From positions 2,294,001 through 2,358,000 of the forward strand of contig NZ_CP071953.1 of NCBI RefSeq assembly GCF_020084865.1: a stretch of DNA of 64,000 bases, given 5' to 3'. Position numbers and translations under genes: made by a program. Below, one piece after another: positions 1-8,435 of the stretch. Numbering within the stretch: the first letter of the stretch is position 1; every line of letters begins with the position of its first letter. A model generated the notes under the pieces. The model searched no databases, had not been told where the DNA came from, and saw only the letters and a program-made list of their open reading frames with translations. The DNA is from Candidatus Kaistella beijingensis (GTDB taxonomy: Bacteria > Bacteroidota > Bacteroidia > Flavobacteriales > Weeksellaceae).

Positions 1-1
1 T

Positions 2-319
2 GCGGCGTTAGATATGGATTTTATCTGTCGTGCTTTTGGTTTTGCTTTTCGAGACGCAAAGTCCTCCAGCTTTAATGACACCTTGAATTCGGTAACTGAA
101 AACATCAGAAAGAATTTAGCAGATTGGCTTTCTGCAAAAGTAAGGGAAGCCGGTACCATTATCAATCCTGGAGAAAGTACGCTTTGCCACATCGACTTTA
201 CAGTGCCAAAAAATGCAGACCGCAAAAACGATTACAGCGGAAATATCCGTTTTTGGGACCAGGATTTATCCTTTGTAATTAAATCTCATATTGAAACAAA
301 AATAAAAACTAAATCATGA
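2..319 (+). CDS. C-terminal part of a small helical/Ig-like protein (5' end outside window)
   Basis: The reading frame is open to the window edge, so the first in-frame ATG at 14 may not be the true start. The visible part has a helical stretch followed by a segment like the last strands of an immunoglobulin-like domain (INPGES, then IDFTVPKNA, then SGNIRFWDQDLSFVI). The same ending pattern (a P- or K-rich turn, a hydrophobic strand, G-x-Y/I-x strands) is seen in the next three proteins, so it looks like the first member of a paralogous array. Its stop overlaps the next start (ATGA at 316-319), which indicates translational coupling. No signal peptide is visible in the part present. I do not recognise a named family. 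Confidence 0.6.
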   Translation, partial: AALDMDFICRAFGFAFRDAKSSSFNDTLNSVTENIRKNLADWLSAKVREAGTIINPGESTLCHIDFTVPKNADRKNDYSGNIRFWDQDLSFVIKSHIETKIKTKS

Positions 320-918
320 ATACCACAAACAAAAATTCAGGAAATGTCGCCGATAACTTAGGCACTATTCTTTCGCGATCATTTGAAATGTATAAGGGAA
401 TTCTGGAAACAGGCCTTAATGCCACCAATTTAAAACTTCCCACAAGTTCCGATTGCGATGCGTGTGCGCCAAAAGAAGAATGCCCGCCGAAATTTATCGG
501 TAAACTTTACCGCTCCGCAATGCCGAACGAAAGCATCATTGTACCCTTTATCATTAATAATGGTTCTTCCGTGCCGAAAACTTACCGAATAGGGATGCGT
601 GAACTAAAAGATAATGATGGAAATTTAGCACCGATTCAACCAAAACTCAACAAAAATACGGTGGTTCTTCCGCCAAACGGACAGGAGAGAATTTTAATTG
701 GGCTTCAGCTTGCCAATTTCTCAAAAGGAACTTATGAGACGGAAGTGGTAGTGCGCGAAAAAGATTATAATCAAAACATTCTTTTAACTGTTGATGTACA
801 AGATGTTTCAGCCTCTGTTTTTACACCTTTGGATGAAAAAAAATACAATTTGAAATGGCAAAGTTGGAAAACCCACTTCTATTGTGAACGCCCCAGAACC
901 CAACCCAATAACGGATAA
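316..918 (+). CDS. Unrecognised protein with N-terminal helix, Cys-rich hinge and Ig-like domain
   Basis: This is a 200-residue protein. Residues 10-40 are predicted helical. A short Cys-rich stretch follows (C-x2-C-x5-C, CDACAPKEEC), then an Ig-like domain (about residues 60-175) with the signatures IIVPFIINNGSS, VVLPPNGQERILIGLQL and GTYETEVVV. That pattern resembles domains known from bacterial NEW3/COG1470-type beta-sandwich proteins. There is no signal peptide, so a cytoplasmic location is inferred. It is coupled to the upstream gene by ATGA overlap and followed after 9 bases by the next member of the array. The cysteines could bind a metal or form a link, but nothing here proves it. Function unknown. 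Confidence 0.65.
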   Translation: MNTTNKNSGNVADNLGTILSRSFEMYKGILETGLNATNLKLPTSSDCDACAPKEECPPKFIGKLYRSAMPNESIIVPFIINNGSSVPKTYRIGMRELKDNDGNLAPIQPKLNKNTVVLPPNGQERILIGLQLANFSKGTYETEVVVREKDYNQNILLTVDVQDVSASVFTPLDEKKYNLKWQSWKTHFYCERPRTQPNNG

Positions 919-927
919 TCTGAAATT

Positions 928-1587
928 ATGGGCACCAATATCACTCAAAATTTAGAAGGTATCACAAAACAGTTTTTGGATATCAATAGAAATTACATTA
1001 ATAAAAGTATTGATGTGATTGGTAAACTGAAGAATTCCCCCACCCAAAAAATAACCAATATCAATCAAGATTTAATCGCCGATGTTTTCAACGGAATTGT
1101 GAAATTAAACCTGGATTATTATTCCAAACTGATTGATTATGGTTTTACCGTGACGAACAAAATTTTGTCTGTTCCAGAAAATCGACGGGGAGAAAATGAA
1201 GAGCAGGGTTCTTCGTTCACACTTGCTGGCAAAGGAAATGCTGGAAGTTCAATCGACATTTCTTTTGTGTTGGATAATTCCAAAAGCGAGAAAGCATTTT
1301 GTCAACTGGAAAATACCCCTTTTGTAAGCATTGATGAACATAAGGAGAATCCGGACATTACAGTTTCATTCCAGCCACAATCTTTTGATTTGGAAGCAGG
1401 AAAATCTGAAAGTATTTCGGTTTTGTGTTCAGTTTCAGAAAAATCAGCGGCAGGAACTTTTTATAGCTACGCGAGAGTAATCGGTTTTGAACCGGCTTAT
1501 TTTACCATTGTACTTACCATAGAGCAAAACACAAAACAAGATGTCATCAATACCCAACCCGCAAAAAAAACCACCGCAAAAAAATAG
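928..1587 (+). CDS. Unrecognised helical/Ig-like protein
   Basis: This is a 219-residue protein. The first 90 residues look like two amphipathic helices with many I/L/Y residues (ITKQFLDINRNYINKSIDVI and FNGIVKLNLDYYSKLIDYGF), loosely reminiscent of phasin-like granule-coat proteins; that resemblance is my impression only. The second half (about 95-200) is an Ig-like domain ending in AAGTFYSYARVIGFEPAYFTIVL, matching the strand pattern of its neighbours. The C-terminus is Lys/Thr-rich (KKTTAKK). It has no signal peptide. The tail of the gene may overlap the next one by 47 bases, depending on which start the next gene uses. Function unknown. Confidence 0.65.
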   Translation: MGTNITQNLEGITKQFLDINRNYINKSIDVIGKLKNSPTQKITNINQDLIADVFNGIVKLNLDYYSKLIDYGFTVTNKILSVPENRRGENEEQGSSFTLAGKGNAGSSIDISFVLDNSKSEKAFCQLENTPFVSIDEHKENPDITVSFQPQSFDLEAGKSESISVLCSVSEKSAAGTFYSYARVIGFEPAYFTIVLTIEQNTKQDVINTQPAKKTTAKK

Positions 1588-2233
1588 CTCCAAAGAAAAG
1601 GGTTCGGAGCGGATTATGAGCAGTGCACAAAGAATTGTGAGTTCTGCGGTAAATGTTTTGGAGGAAGAGATCGCCGCTGGAATTTTGGCTGCCAAAAAAT
1701 TGGAAACCAAATTCATCAACGTAGAAGAAGTGCGAAATAATCAGGACGAATTAATGAACAGAATACGTAGGGACACCCATGAAGCGGTGGATTTATTTCT
1801 GGATGCATTTGCTACTTTGGCGCAACAACTGAACGGGATTACTGAAAGAGCAAAAACTGGAAATGCCGAAAAATCAGCAGTTATTCAAAAGAAGTCAACC
1901 GAAAATTTATCACAACCCGTTTTTTTGGAATCCGACAAAATTCTAAAACCTGGTGAATCTGTTTCATTCCAAATTGTACTTTCCGATGATGATAACGACG
2001 TGCAAATTTCCCTTACAAAATCTGATTTTATCGGTTATGACAACAAGAAAATCAGTTCGCGAAACATACTCATCAAGCCGAATTCAGTTTTATTAAAAGC
2101 AAAAGAAAAAGTGGAAATCCATATCGTGGTCAAAATTCCAAAAAATGCCACCTCAGGATTTTATCGCGCAATTCTCTCGGATAAATTAAATCCAAAAACC
2201 GTCATTTTAATTACCCTGCAAATAGATGAATAA
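1541..2233 (+). CDS. Unrecognised helical/Ig-like protein (start 1541 or 1616)
   Basis: The frame gives 230 residues from the ATG at 1541, inside the preceding gene, or 205 residues from the ATG at 1616, which follows a purine-rich GGTTCGGAGCGG stretch and would avoid the overlap. I slightly favour 1616. Residues after 1616 form long amphipathic helices (SSAQRIVSSAVNVLEEEI, then NRIRRDTHEAVDLFLDAFAT), again with a phasin-like flavour. An Ig-like domain follows (FLESDKILKPGESVSFQIVL to SGFYRAILSD). It ends 2 bases before the polyprenyl synthase gene, so all five genes are very likely one transcript. Function unknown. A link to an isoprenoid product is inferred from position only. Confidence 0.6.
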   Translation: MSSIPNPQKKPPQKNSSKEKGSERIMSSAQRIVSSAVNVLEEEIAAGILAAKKLETKFINVEEVRNNQDELMNRIRRDTHEAVDLFLDAFATLAQQLNGITERAKTGNAEKSAVIQKKSTENLSQPVFLESDKILKPGESVSFQIVLSDDDNDVQISLTKSDFIGYDNKKISSRNILIKPNSVLLKAKEKVEIHIVVKIPKNATSGFYRAILSDKLNPKTVILITLQIDE

Positions 2234-2235
2234 AG

Positions 2236-3264
2236 ATGAATTCTACAATGATGAAAGATATGTTGCAGGAATATGGGGAATATACGCTTTCCGGCATTAA
2301 TCAGTTTATTCCCGATAAAGAGCCGAAAGCATATCTCTACGATTTGATGCACGATTATCCGAACAGAGGCGGAAAAGGTTTTCGCCCCGGTTTGTGTATC
2401 GCCACATGCAAAACTTTTGGCGGAAAACAGGAGGATGCAAAACTTTCTGCAATTACTTTGGAGCTTTTGCACAACGCGTTCCTAATCCACGATGATGTGG
2501 AAGATGAAAGTTACAACCGCCGAAACAAACCAAGCATGCACCAGTTGACCGGAAAAGCAATTGCAATCAACGTGGGTGATGCGATGAATGCTTTGGGACT
2601 TTATCCGCTTTTTCAAAATAAATTTCGTTTGGGTGAAAAACTTTCAGAGAAAATATTTTTAGAAGTTCAACATCTTGTTACAGAATCTACAGAAGGGCAA
2701 GCGTTGGAACTCGGTTGGAGGCTGGATAACAGAATCGATTTGAATGAATCCGATTATTTTCGGATGATACTGAAAAAAACTTGTTGGTACACCTGCATGC
2801 ATCCAATCCGAATCGGCGCAATCATCGGAACAAAAGGGTATGTGAAACCCGAAAAATTTGACCGGCTTGGTTTCTTCATGGGAGCGGCCTTTCAAATTCA
2901 GGATGATATTTTAAACCTTATTGCTGATGAACACCAATATGGAAAAGAAATCGGTGGGGACATTATCGAGGGAAAAAGAACTTTGATGCTCATTCATTTG
3001 ATGGAGAATGCAAATAATAAGGAACTCTCTTTTATAAAAAGTTTTCTTTCACAACCCATTCCTCAGCGTAGAAATGACGAAGCAGCGAAAGTTTTTCAGT
3101 TGATGCAAAAGTACAAATCCATTGACCACGCCAAAGAAACGAGCAAATATTTGGCGGGTGCTGCCTTGAAGGAATTTTATACCCATTTTGCGCAATTGCC
3201 CGACTCCAAAGACAAATCTTTTTTAGAAAGCATCATCTTATATATGATCAACAGAAATTATTGA
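2236..3264 (+). CDS. Polyprenyl diphosphate synthase family protein
   Basis: This 342-residue class I isoprenyl diphosphate synthase adds isopentenyl diphosphate units to an allylic diphosphate. The first Asp-rich motif is HDDVED at residues 85-90, preceded by GGKGFRP (45-51). The second is QIQDDILN at 220-227, where the usual last Asp of DDxxD is Asn. DDxxD without a two-residue insertion, together with DDxxN, is known from GGPP synthases of the eukaryotic/type III kind, so a C20 product is plausible. Chain length cannot be read reliably here. It starts 2 bases after the Ig-like array and ends 1 base before the reductase gene, so it is co-transcribed with both. It is probably not the housekeeping octaprenyl synthase of the cell. 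Confidence 0.88.
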   Translation: MNSTMMKDMLQEYGEYTLSGINQFIPDKEPKAYLYDLMHDYPNRGGKGFRPGLCIATCKTFGGKQEDAKLSAITLELLHNAFLIHDDVEDESYNRRNKPSMHQLTGKAIAINVGDAMNALGLYPLFQNKFRLGEKLSEKIFLEVQHLVTESTEGQALELGWRLDNRIDLNESDYFRMILKKTCWYTCMHPIRIGAIIGTKGYVKPEKFDRLGFFMGAAFQIQDDILNLIADEHQYGKEIGGDIIEGKRTLMLIHLMENANNKELSFIKSFLSQPIPQRRNDEAAKVFQLMQKYKSIDHAKETSKYLAGAALKEFYTHFAQLPDSKDKSFLESIILYMINRNY

Positions 3265-3265
3265 C

Positions 3266-4726
3266 ATGTTAAAAATTAAGGAAAAAATTAATTTTGATTG
3301 CGATGTTTTGGTTTCCGGTGGCGGTCCCGCCGGAAGTGCAATTGCCTATCATCTTTCCAAATTAGGTTTAAGGGTGATAGTTGCTGAATCAGAAAAATTT
3401 CCACGCGACAAAGTTTGCGGCGATGCGGTAAGTCCCATTGCCATCAACGAACTTCATGAAATGGGAATTACCAGTTCCAATATTTTTAGAAAAGCTAACG
3501 AAATTACTAAAGTTGGGCTATTTGTAAAAGACGATCACGCCATCGTAAATCTTGTCTTACCCGAACATTTGCCGTACCATGCGAGAATCATACCCCGAAT
3601 TGAATTGGACAACGCTATTTTTGAAACCGCCAAAAAAGTGGGCACAGAATTTTTGGAACAAACCCGTGTCTTAAAATATAAAGTGCTTCCGAACAAAGTA
3701 ATTACCACTTTGCAGCAAGAACAAAAAGTATTCGACATTACCTCAAAAATCATCATCGGCGCAGATGGAAGTCGCTCGGTAGTCCGAAGATTGCTGCGCA
3801 AAGAAACTTTCGACGAAGATTATCAATTGGTTGGTTTGCGGGCGTATTACGACGAAGTGAAAGGGCCTTCGGACAGAATGGATGTTTATTTCATTGAGGA
3901 TAATTTTCCAGGGATTTATTGGTTTTTTCCAGAAGGGGAATCAGGTGCAAACATTGGTTTGGCAACGCTTTCTAAAACTTTTCCCCAAAAGCAGCAACAA
4001 GTAAAGAAATTATTGAACGACCATATTTCTAATAATAAAGACATCTCTGCGAGAATTGGGAACGGAAAACTTCGTCATAAAATTGAAGGTTGGCCGATAA
4101 CCTTTTACGACGCGAAAAAAGAAGTAACAGGAAACCGTGTTTTATTGGTAGGTGAAGCAGCCGGTTTAATTAATCCTTTAAGCGGCGATGGAATTCAGTA
4201 TGCTTTGCTCAGTGCAAGATGGGCTTCGGAAATTTTGAAAAAATGTTTCGAGGAGGACGATTTTACAACCGAAAAACTTCAGCCGTACAAAAAAATTCTG
4301 GATAAAGAGTTGGGTTATGATTTGGCATTTTCGAATCTGATTGTGCATTTTCCACGAAATAAATCCTTGCTTCCTATTTGGATGAAAGCAGTTGATATTT
4401 TAGTTGCAAGGGCAAAAAATGACCAAAAATTTGGTGAAATTATTGTGGGGATTTCAGAGGGAACTTTTCCTTCATTTCAGGCGTTGACTTTGGATTTTAT
4501 CTTAAAAATTTTGTTGCAGGGCGGGATTTCAGGGAGTAATTATTTTTTAGACATGAAAAAGCAGCCATCAGATTTTATAGAGGACGGAAGTTTGTTTTGG
4601 AAATCTGCTAAGCAAATTCTTTCAGAAATAAGCCACGACCGAAGAAGCAATATGGAATGGATTTCACAAATCGGAAAAAAAATCGTGAACGTGTCCAAAT
4701 ATGCAATAAAATCTACGAAAGACTAA
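3266..4726 (+). CDS. Geranylgeranyl reductase family FAD-dependent oxidoreductase
   Basis: This is a 486-residue flavoprotein. A Rossmann FAD motif lies near residues 13-32 (VLVSGGGPAGSAIAYHL), followed by FPRDKVCGDAVSP, the conserved Cys-containing loop of the geranylgeranyl reductase/ChlP family. IIGADGSRSVVRR lies in the middle, and RVLLVGEAAGLINPLSGDG is the second FAD-binding block. The family reduces double bonds of geranylgeranyl groups or oxidises related ring substrates. A polyprenyl synthase directly upstream makes an isoprenoid substrate likely. The C-terminal 150 residues are less conserved and contain a hydrophobic stretch that may contact membrane. It is the last gene of the cluster; aroQ downstream has its own promoter. 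Confidence 0.85.
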   Translation: MLKIKEKINFDCDVLVSGGGPAGSAIAYHLSKLGLRVIVAESEKFPRDKVCGDAVSPIAINELHEMGITSSNIFRKANEITKVGLFVKDDHAIVNLVLPEHLPYHARIIPRIELDNAIFETAKKVGTEFLEQTRVLKYKVLPNKVITTLQQEQKVFDITSKIIIGADGSRSVVRRLLRKETFDEDYQLVGLRAYYDEVKGPSDRMDVYFIEDNFPGIYWFFPEGESGANIGLATLSKTFPQKQQQVKKLLNDHISNNKDISARIGNGKLRHKIEGWPITFYDAKKEVTGNRVLLVGEAAGLINPLSGDGIQYALLSARWASEILKKCFEEDDFTTEKLQPYKKILDKELGYDLAFSNLIVHFPRNKSLLPIWMKAVDILVARAKNDQKFGEIIVGISEGTFPSFQALTLDFILKILLQGGISGSNYFLDMKKQPSDFIEDGSLFWKSAKQILSEISHDRRSNMEWISQIGKKIVNVSKYAIKSTKD

Positions 4727-4762
4727 AACAAAATTGCATGTCTAAATTCCCAAAAGTTGAAT

Positions 4763-4770
4763 TATATTTG
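4763..4770 (+). promoter_or_regulatory. Flavobacterial -7 box for aroQ
   Basis: TATATTTG matches TAnnTTTG and lies 19 bases before the ATG at 4790. The nearest well-placed upstream TTG (4734-4736) is 26 bases away, which is longer than usual. The box falls inside the longest possible aroQ reading frame (from 4757) and so argues for the internal start at 4790. Confidence 0.5.
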
Positions 4771-4789
4771 TTTCAACATATTTTTCAGC

Positions 4790-5197
4790 ATGAAAATCCT
4801 CATCATCAATGGACCCAACCTTAATCTCCTGGGAACTCGCGAACCGGAAATCTATGGAAATATTTCCATGGAAAATTTTTTGGAATCTTTAACTAAAGAA
4901 TTTTCACAACATGAAATTCAGTATTACCAATCCAATGTGGAGGGAGAAATTATTAACCGAATTCAAGAAGATGATTTTGAGGCTTTGATCATTAATCCAG
5001 GTGCTTTTACTCATTATTCCTACGCCATTGCAGATTGCCTGAAAAATATTTCAAAGCCTAAAGTTGAGGTTCATATTTCTAACATTTACAAAAGAGAAGA
5101 ATTCCGTCAAAAATCAGTTACCGCGGCAAATACCGATGCTGTTCTAAGTGGTTTTGGTTTGAATGGCTACAAACTCGCAATTTTAAGCCTGAAGTAA
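4790..5197 (+). CDS. aroQ: 3-dehydroquinate dehydratase, type II
   Basis: AroQ catalyses the third step of the shikimate pathway, removing water from 3-dehydroquinate to give 3-dehydroshikimate, as a cytoplasmic dodecamer. The protein has 135 residues from the ATG at 4790, near the family's usual 140-150. It opens with MKILIINGPNLNLLGTREP, the conserved N-terminus with the catalytic Arg. INPGAFTHYS and VEVHISNIYKREEFR carry the substrate-binding Asn/His/Arg residues. A frame extension back to 4757 would add 11 residues that overlap the -7 promoter box, so I reject it. It is a single gene following the isoprenoid cluster and preceding the amylase. Confidence 0.95.
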   Translation: MKILIINGPNLNLLGTREPEIYGNISMENFLESLTKEFSQHEIQYYQSNVEGEIINRIQEDDFEALIINPGAFTHYSYAIADCLKNISKPKVEVHISNIYKREEFRQKSVTAANTDAVLSGFGLNGYKLAILSLK

Positions 5198-5232
5198 TCT
5201 TTTTTATTTTGCTTGAATCTTTTGCCTAAACT

Positions 5233-5260
5233 TTGCATGTTCATATTTTCTTTAATTTTG
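5233..5260 (+). promoter_or_regulatory. Flavobacterial promoter of the GH13 gene
   Basis: TTG at 5233-5235 is followed after exactly 17 bases by TAATTTTG (5253-5260), a textbook TTG/TAnnTTTG pair. The ATG at 5275 lies 14 bases further on, so the leader is very short. It supports 5275 rather than 5233 as the start of the amylase gene. Confidence 0.7.
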
Positions 5261-5274
5261 ATAAAATTATCAAA

Positions 5275-6651
5275 ATGAAAAATTCTATTCTGTCATTATT
5301 CGTAATCCTTTTCGGGCTTACTTTTTTTCATTCCCAAACCAAAGATCCGCGTTATCAACCGAAAGAATACGTTCAAATCAAACATCCTGAATGGAGCAAG
5401 AATGCAACGATTTATGAGGTGAATCTCCGTCAATATACCAACGAAGGAACTTTCAAGTCTTTCGAAAGTCATTTGCAAAGACTCAAAAAAATGGGAGTCG
5501 ATATTATTTGGCTGATGCCGATTCATCCGATCGGAGAGAAAAACAGGAAAGGCGGATTGGGTAGTTATTATTCCGTAAAAGATTTTCGTGGAATTAATCC
5601 CGAGTTTGGAACGATGCAGGATTTCAAAAATTTGGTGAATAAAATTCATTCGATGGGAATGTATGTGATCATCGATTGGGTAGGAAATCATTCTGCATGG
5701 GACAATCCGCTCGCAACAACTCACCCGCATTGGTACACAAAAACACGTTCCGGAAATTTTCAGCCCACTCCATGGTACGATTGGGATGATGTGATTGATT
5801 TTGATTATGACAATCCCGATTTCAGAAAATATATGACGGAATCTCTGAAATTTTGGGTCAAAGAAGCTAATATTGATGGTTACAGAGCAGATGTTGCAGG
5901 ATTTATTCCCGTTGATTTTTGGGAGAATGCAAGAGCGGAACTCGATCAAATCAAACCCGTATTTATGCTTGCAGAGTGGGAAAGCCGCGATCTGTACAAA
6001 AAATCTTTCGACATGACTTATTCATGGACTTTATTTGATAAACTAAAAGATGCAACCACACAAAATAAAGGAATTGCAGGTTTGGTGGAGTATCTTTCGC
6101 ATGACGTGAATTCTGTTCCGAAAAATGCCTATAGAATGGTCTTCACCGATAATCACGACATGAATTCATGGAACGGAACGCCACAAAAAAACTTCGGTGA
6201 CGGATTGAAAACATCCATTGTTTTCACGGGTGTCGTAAATGGAATGCAACTTTGTTACAGTGGTCAGGAAGCAGGTTTAAACCGAAGTTTGAAATTTTTC
6301 GACAAAGATCCAATCGAATGGAAAGATCACGAAAACGAAGTTTTGTTCAGCAAACTTTTCCATCTTAAACATGAAAACCAAGCACTTTGGAACGGAAAAT
6401 ATGGTGGCGAAATGATTCGGGTGGTGAATGATCATCAAGACCGAGTTGTTTCCTTTTACAGGGAAAAAAATCAAGATGCCGTTCTCCCAATATTTAATTT
6501 TTCTGATAAAACGGTTGAGGTTAATTTAGACACTCAGTACTTTCAGGGAAAATACAGGGAACTTTTCACGGATAAGAATTTCGACATCAAAGAAAAAACA
6601 ATGCTGAATTTGGAACCTTGGTCTTACCTGGTTCTGGTTAAAGGAAAATAG
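5275..6651 (+). CDS. Secreted alpha-amylase family (GH13) glycosidase
   Basis: This 458-residue enzyme has a clear signal peptide (MKNSILSLFVILFGLTFFHS, cleaved before QT), so it acts in the periplasm or outside the cell on alpha-glucans. All four GH13 regions are visible: IIDWVGNHS near residue 132, GYRADVAG near 201 (Asp nucleophile), FMLAEWES near 231 (Glu acid/base) and FTDNHDMN near 291 (transition-state Asp). A C-terminal beta domain ends the protein. Region I has D-W-V-G-N-H instead of D-V-V-x-N-H, as in several Bacteroidota enzymes. Exact specificity (amylase or cyclodextrinase-like) cannot be read. It stands alone, without SusC/D genes next to it. Confidence 0.92.
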   Translation: MKNSILSLFVILFGLTFFHSQTKDPRYQPKEYVQIKHPEWSKNATIYEVNLRQYTNEGTFKSFESHLQRLKKMGVDIIWLMPIHPIGEKNRKGGLGSYYSVKDFRGINPEFGTMQDFKNLVNKIHSMGMYVIIDWVGNHSAWDNPLATTHPHWYTKTRSGNFQPTPWYDWDDVIDFDYDNPDFRKYMTESLKFWVKEANIDGYRADVAGFIPVDFWENARAELDQIKPVFMLAEWESRDLYKKSFDMTYSWTLFDKLKDATTQNKGIAGLVEYLSHDVNSVPKNAYRMVFTDNHDMNSWNGTPQKNFGDGLKTSIVFTGVVNGMQLCYSGQEAGLNRSLKFFDKDPIEWKDHENEVLFSKLFHLKHENQALWNGKYGGEMIRVVNDHQDRVVSFYREKNQDAVLPIFNFSDKTVEVNLDTQYFQGKYRELFTDKNFDIKEKTMLNLEPWSYLVLVKGK

Positions 6652-6693
6652 TGCTACAACCATTAATCTGATAAATTTCATTTTTAATTAATG

Positions 6694-6722
6694 TTGTTTC
6701 AACCTTTTTAGGTGTAATTTTG
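6694..6722 (+). promoter_or_regulatory. Flavobacterial promoter of the YidE-type transporter gene
   Basis: TTG at 6694-6696, an 18-base gap, then TAATTTTG at 6715-6722. The ATG follows 16 bases later. Confidence 0.65.
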
Positions 6723-6738
6723 CTAAAAATTTTACATC

Positions 6739-8427
6739 ATGTTCGATTGGCTTCAAAATCTTTTACTACCCGTTGAAAATCCTTCTGTAACACAGTCTAT
6801 TGTTGCGATCATGCTTGCAATAGGAACTGGAATATTCTTGGGTAGATTAAAGCTGGGTAAGATCACCTTCGGAGTTTCTGCAGTGATGTTTACAGGATTA
6901 TTTCTTGGTCATTTAGGATACAGAATTCAAGACGGAATCTTGGATTTTATTCGCGATTTTGGATTAATTCTTTTTGTGTACGGAATCGGTCTTCAAGTAG
7001 GACCATCCTTTTTTTCTTCATTCAGGAATGAGGGATTGAAATTTAATATATTGGCAGTTTCTACAGTACTTTTTGGTGGATTGATAACGATTGTTCTTTT
7101 TAGATTAACGGGATTAAAAATAGAGGATTTGGTAGGAATTATGAGTGGTTCTGTTACGAATACTCCAGGTTTAGGGGCCGCAAAAAATACAATTGAAGAA
7201 ATTAAAAATTCATTTCCAAACAAAACCTTCGACGATCCTACCATTGGTTACGCCATAACTTACCCTCTAGGAGTTTTCGGTATTATTGGAACAATTATTC
7301 TGTCCAAATTACTTTTGAAGATTAATCCTGAAGTTGAAATGCGCAAGTTTCGAATGTCTAAAATCAATCGAGAGCTGCCCTTGATTCACAAGAAAATGAG
7401 GGTTACCAATCCGGAGTATTTTGGAAAAACTTTACATCAAGTCATTAAAGATTTTGGGCATGAAATAGTGGTTTCCCGGTTAAAACACAGTGGAAGCGAT
7501 GCGGTTCAATCACCAACATTAGATACGCATCTTCGTGACAGAGACGTGTTGATGATTGTAGGCCTGGAAAGCCATTTGGATGAATTTATTCAGAAGGTGG
7601 GGCGTCCTTCAACTGATTTGTTTATTGAATCGGACTCCGATATTCGCAAAAAGAATATTTTTGTTACTAAACCTTCCGCAGTTCACAAAAAACTGTCGCA
7701 ACTCGACCTTTACAATACTTACGATCTAAAGGTAACCCGTGTTTTTAGGGCTGGTCGGGAAATATTACCGCGCCCTTCTCTGGAGTTGTTCTATGGTGAT
7801 ATTTTACGTGTTATTGGTTCACGGGAAGCTATTGAAGAAGCCGAAAAAATTATTGGAAACTCAGAAAAAAAATTATTGGAGCCCGATTTTCTTTCACTTT
7901 TCGGAGGTTTGCTTTTGGGGGTTATCTTGGGATCAATTCCTATCGTAATTCCGTCGCTGCCCGTTCCAATTAAACTGGGTTTTGCAGCCGGACCTTTAAT
8001 TGTGGCCTTGTTAATTTCTAGATATGGAGGAATTTCTTTTATCCACTCCTATATCAATAATGGAGCGATATATTTTATGAAGGATTTCGGAATTTGTTTA
8101 TTTTTTGCCGCAGTAGGTATTCATGCGGGAGATGGATTCTACGAAAATTTTATCAAATATAACGGTTGGAATTGGTTGCTTTTCGGTTCAGCCATAACAT
8201 TTATCCCTCTAATCGCGATGGTAATTGTTGGCAGGTTTTTCATGAAAATAAATTACCTTCAATTGGCAGGAATCATGAGCGGAAGCTACACCGATCCCGC
8301 TGCGTTGTCGTTCAGCACGAATTATTTGGATTCCGATATTCCTGTCCAAAGTTATGCTCAGGTTTATCCGTTGGTCACGATTTTCCGAATTTTTGTGGCA
8401 AGCTTATTAATTTTGATTTTTTCATAG
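6739..8427 (+). CDS. AspT/YidE/YbjL-type transporter with two RCK_C domains
   Basis: This 562-residue inner-membrane protein has the two-fold design of the AspT/YidE duplication family. Five or six membrane segments (residues about 18-195) end in GIMSGSVTNTPGLGAA, and the second half (about 385-562) contains the matching GIMSGSYTDPAALSFS. The two signature repeats are diagnostic. Between them (about 200-370) lie two soluble RCK_C (TrkA-C) domains expected to bind a regulatory ligand. The family includes aspartate:alanine exchangers and putative anion or dicarboxylate transporters; the substrate here is unknown. It has its own promoter and converges on osmC with only 8 bases between the genes. 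Confidence 0.88.
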   Translation: MFDWLQNLLLPVENPSVTQSIVAIMLAIGTGIFLGRLKLGKITFGVSAVMFTGLFLGHLGYRIQDGILDFIRDFGLILFVYGIGLQVGPSFFSSFRNEGLKFNILAVSTVLFGGLITIVLFRLTGLKIEDLVGIMSGSVTNTPGLGAAKNTIEEIKNSFPNKTFDDPTIGYAITYPLGVFGIIGTIILSKLLLKINPEVEMRKFRMSKINRELPLIHKKMRVTNPEYFGKTLHQVIKDFGHEIVVSRLKHSGSDAVQSPTLDTHLRDRDVLMIVGLESHLDEFIQKVGRPSTDLFIESDSDIRKKNIFVTKPSAVHKKLSQLDLYNTYDLKVTRVFRAGREILPRPSLELFYGDILRVIGSREAIEEAEKIIGNSEKKLLEPDFLSLFGGLLLGVILGSIPIVIPSLPVPIKLGFAAGPLIVALLISRYGGISFIHSYINNGAIYFMKDFGICLFFAAVGIHAGDGFYENFIKYNGWNWLLFGSAITFIPLIAMVIVGRFFMKINYLQLAGIMSGSYTDPAALSFSTNYLDSDIPVQSYAQVYPLVTIFRIFVASLLILIFS

Positions 8428-8435
8428 CTAATTCC

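Noticed and set aside
5296..5949. 217-residue minus-strand frame
   Set aside because: Antisense to the GH13 gene, which has all four catalytic regions.
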